Assembly: GCA_039028335.1 (NCBI GenBank)
Contig: JBCCIF010000066.1
Coordinates: 1-15,833, forward strand
Source: JABDKJ01 sp039028335
GTDB taxonomy: Bacteria; Bacteroidota; Bacteroidia; Flavobacteriales_D; JABDKJ01
Reading direction: 5' to 3'
DNA length: 15,833 nucleotides
In this document: piece after piece, positions 13,823 to 15,833 of the stretch
How the letters are laid out: the number at the start of each line of letters is the position of its first letter
How positions within the stretch are numbered: the first letter of the stretch is position 1
The notes under the pieces: generated by a model
Told to the model about the DNA's origin: nothing
The model's input: the letters and a program-made list of their open reading frames with translations, nothing else
Database searches by the model: none
Program-made: the position numbers and the translations under genes

Positions 13823-14372
13823 CCTGGTACAGCTCTTTATATTTCTCTAATGCCTTTTCTTTCGATCTCTTCAGTCGCATCTTGATTGCGCTTTCCCCTA
13901 AGCCGGTTGATTCCATAATGTCTTTGATCGACATATTATCCTGGTATTTCATCAAAAGCATCATCTTAATTTCTGGTTTTACTTCTTCTAAAACTCGTTT
14001 CAAGCGCTCTGCCCTCAAGGCCAATAATTCCTTCTCTACAAGGATTTCATTCGAGTCGGCTATTTCCGGGAATTTATCCCAGTCAATGGCCTTTTCCTTT
14101 CTCTTTTTGCGAATAAAGTCGACACAATAGTTGTATGTGATGCTGTACAACCAGGTGGAAAATTTGGATCTGAAACTAAAATTACTCAGGTTCATGAAAC
14201 ACTTCAAAAAGATGTCGTGCAAGAGGTCTCTGGCTATTTCCGAGTTCTTGACAAATGACAAACATTTGCCATACACTTTATCCGAGTAGCGATCGTACAA
14301 TAATCCAAACACTTCGTGTTCTCCACTGTCTAAAATTTTCCGAACTATGTCTTCATCTGAAGCTTCTTTCAA
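13815..14372 (-). CDS. ECF-type RNA polymerase sigma factor heading the MscS operon
   Basis: A 185-residue two-domain sigma factor. Region 2 spans about residues 20-88, with FGLLYDRYSDKVYGKCLSFV, ARDLLHDIFLKCFMNL and FSTWLYSITYNYCVDFIRKK. Region 4 spans about 120-180, with the helix-turn-helix SIKDIMESTGLGESAIKMRL. The frame has a stop just before TTG 14372 and no usable ATG, so TTG is taken as start. The three downstream genes follow by overlap or close spacing, so the factor probably controls or is co-regulated with the mechanosensitive channels. A minus-strand TACATTTG (14425-14432) resembles a housekeeping -7 element; no -33 box is evident. Confidence 0.9.
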   Translation of the reverse strand: MKEASDEDIVRKILDSGEHEVFGLLYDRYSDKVYGKCLSFVKNSEIARDLLHDIFLKCFMNLSNFSFRSKFSTWLYSITYNYCVDFIRKKRKEKAIDWDKFPEIADSNEILVEKELLALRAERLKRVLEEVKPEIKMMLLMKYQDNMSIKDIMESTGLGESAIKMRLKRSKEKALEKYKELYQDE

Positions 14373-14424
14373 TTTTATCGGTTGCTTTGATCTTATGACG
14401 AAGTTTTATACTAAAGTCACGGAT

Positions 14425-14432
14425 CAAATGTA
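14425..14432 (-). promoter_or_regulatory. Candidate -7 element before the sigma/MscS run
   Basis: TACATTTG fits TAnnTTTG, 52 nt upstream of the sigma factor start, in the only sizeable gap (107 nt) on this strand between the MFS gene and the run. No TTG is present at the normal -33 distance, so support is partial. Confidence 0.3.
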
Positions 14433-14479
14433 CATTCATTAGATAGCGGCCTTTCTTGCTGAGAATTCAATTTTGCACA

Positions 14480-15655
14480 CTAGTCTGTTTGCCGTATGCC
14501 AAATAGACTAGAACTGAACAATAAAAGCAGTCCTATGCAGGCTGCAGCAAAGGCCAGATAGATGGGAGTCTGAATATTCTCCAGGTTATTATTATAGAGG
14601 TATCCCGTTAGAAATGCGCCCACGGCTATTCCTCCTTCAAGGCCAATGAAATAGGTCGACATGGCTTTTCCTCTGTTTTGTGCTTTTGAAAGGTCAACCG
14701 TAAATGCAATAAGTGTAGGAGAGATAATACCTGCGCCAATTCCCAGTACTGTGCCAACAGTGAAGAACAGTATTTTTTCTGTCACAAACAGAAATCCAAT
14801 CATTCCGATGATTGTGAAAATAGCCCCAATTTTTAAACTCTTTATACGTCCTATTCTGTCGGAGACTGCTCCAAAGAAAAAGCGAACAATGATGGATGCA
14901 AATACAAAATAGCTGAAGAACAGTCCTTGGTTCTCTATGCCCAAATAGGAACTGTAATCGGGTATGATCGTCAGAAAATCGCCATACATGAATGCGATGA
15001 AGAACATAAGTAAGAATGGGTAGAAGACATCAAAATCGAACAAGTCGCTTCGCGAAATTTTCAGCAGTTTAAATTGAAATTTCTGTCGCTCTTCTAATGT
15101 TTCTTTTAAAAACAAGACCATGAAAAATGCGATAATTGCGAAAGCAATTCCCGTATAGAATAAAGCATCTGTGCCAAAATTATTGGCAATTTCACTTCCC
15201 AAAGGTTGGCCAAGTGCTATTCCAGAGCTGATAAATACGCCTATGAGGCCCATGGCTTCGCCTCTGTATTTTTGAGGAATGATATCGGCCAAATAGGCCA
15301 TGAGTCCGGTGGGTTGAAAACCGGCACTTATTCCGTGACCGAAACGCAACCAAAGAAACTGTGGTACATTCACCACAAATAAATAAAAGACGCTAAAGAT
15401 TAAATTGAGACCACTTCCTAATATGATGATAGGCACGCGCCCAATTGTATCGGTTAGCTTTCCGCTTAGTGGTCGGCATATCAGTGAGGAAAAAGCAAAA
15501 ATACCGAGTATCCATCCCAAATAATTTTTACCTCCTAAGTCGGTCAGGAATTCATCCAACTCGGGGACCAGCATATTGAAACTGATCATAAAGAAAAAGT
15601 AGCAAATCGACAGGGTCCAAAACTTTTTGGAATAGACGGCCAATCGATCTAGCAT
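14480..15655 (-). CDS. MFS transporter (DHA1-like, 12 helices)
   Basis: A 391-residue integral membrane transporter of the major facilitator superfamily, most like drug/sugar efflux DHA1 members. The loop 2-3 motif A is RPLSGKLTDTIGRVPIIILG (about 61-80), with its echo GAVSDRIGRIKSL in the second half. Helix 5 carries GIALGQPLGSEIANNFG, resembling motif C of antiporters. Hydrophobic segments fit 12 helices with a short central loop around LKETLEERQKFQFKLLKISR (about 183-205). The substrate cannot be read from sequence. The ATG at 15655 has a good Shine-Dalgarno (AAGGAG, 6 nt before), which is unusual for this phylum. It follows the upstream gene by 9 nt, so the two probably share a transcript. 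Confidence 0.9.
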   Translation of the reverse strand: MLDRLAVYSKKFWTLSICYFFFMISFNMLVPELDEFLTDLGGKNYLGWILGIFAFSSLICRPLSGKLTDTIGRVPIIILGSGLNLIFSVFYLFVVNVPQFLWLRFGHGISAGFQPTGLMAYLADIIPQKYRGEAMGLIGVFISSGIALGQPLGSEIANNFGTDALFYTGIAFAIIAFFMVLFLKETLEERQKFQFKLLKISRSDLFDFDVFYPFLLMFFIAFMYGDFLTIIPDYSSYLGIENQGLFFSYFVFASIIVRFFFGAVSDRIGRIKSLKIGAIFTIIGMIGFLFVTEKILFFTVGTVLGIGAGIISPTLIAFTVDLSKAQNRGKAMSTYFIGLEGGIAVGAFLTGYLYNNNLENIQTPIYLAFAAACIGLLLLFSSSLFGIRQTD

Positions 15656-15664
15656 GTCATCTCC

Positions 15665-15833
15665 TTATTGAATAACAATGTTTTGCGTTTTCTTGAATTC
15701 TTCAACAACGAACTCCGCGGTATAATTGCCTTTAGACAAATGAGACAGGTCAATTCGAATTTTGATGTCCTTCTCAAGAGGGTGAATAAAGTACTGTTTG
15801 ATTTTTCTCTTCTCGTGCGAGTGAATATAGAGA
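15665..15833 (-). CDS. C-terminal end of an unknown protein (cut by window edge)
   Basis: An open frame on the minus strand enters from the right edge and stops at TAA 15665-15667, giving the last 55 residues. They end HPLEKDIKIRIDLSHLSKG, NYTAEFVVEEFKKTQ and NIVIQ. The 'dLskGnY....' strand followed by a terminal hydrophobic strand resembles small beta-sandwich tails of exported Bacteroidota proteins (type IX sorting domains, or DUF3244-like). The fragment is too short to decide. It lies 9 nt upstream of the MFS gene on the same strand. Confidence 0.55.
   Translation of the reverse strand, partial: LYIHSHEKRKIKQYFIHPLEKDIKIRIDLSHLSKGNYTAEFVVEEFKKTQNIVIQ

Overview
The window looks like chromosomal DNA of a Bacteroidota member, probably a marine flavobacterium-like lineage. 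The reasons are the typical protein families (DUF3078 outer-membrane barrel, DUF1684 lipoprotein, the Bacteroidota-type glycerol-3-phosphate/1-acyl-glycerol-phosphate acyltransferase family, coiled-coil lipoproteins with LxxC lipoboxes), candidate TAnnTTTG promoter elements, scarce Shine-Dalgarno sequences and moderate GC. The lineage is inference from gene content only.

Region 1 (about 1-2480) is accessory and AT-richer. Four genes, all on the minus strand, are separated by short structured spacers. The two ends of each complete gene unit are exact inverted copies of each other (9-10 bp, beginning GTT), and that arm sequence differs from unit to unit. Read on the minus strand, each unit is arm, start codon 7-18 nt later, gene, then a foldable spacer ending in the next GTT arm. 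This is the layout of integron gene cassettes with attC sites, although the arms do not fit the classical GTTRRRY consensus and no integrase gene lies in the window. The cargo is a secreted protein (cut by the window edge), a DUF1493-like protein, an unrecognised 221-residue protein and a SUKH (SMI1/KNR4) domain protein.

Region 2 (about 2480-9560) is ordinary chromosome: an ECF sigma factor with a possible 43-residue ORF behind it, a leukotriene-A4-hydrolase-like M1 aminopeptidase lipoprotein overlapping a tiny lipoprotein, a convergent acyltransferase, a divergent DUF1684 lipoprotein, a convergent secreted TPR-like protein, and a coiled-coil lipoprotein ending in a clear intrinsic terminator.

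Region 3 (about 9540-15833) is entirely minus strand. A protein cut by the right edge is followed by an MFS transporter. Next comes a tight run: ECF sigma factor, 67-residue protein, MscS-like protein, MscS channel, DUF3078 barrel and a small periplasmic LTxxQ-like protein, closed by a strong terminator at 10351-10381. The first three of these genes overlap by 8 nt each. A SAM methyltransferase lies beyond that terminator. The run reads as an envelope or osmotic-stress unit headed by its own sigma factor; that role is inferred from gene order. No tRNA, rRNA, CRISPR array, transposase or integrase was found.
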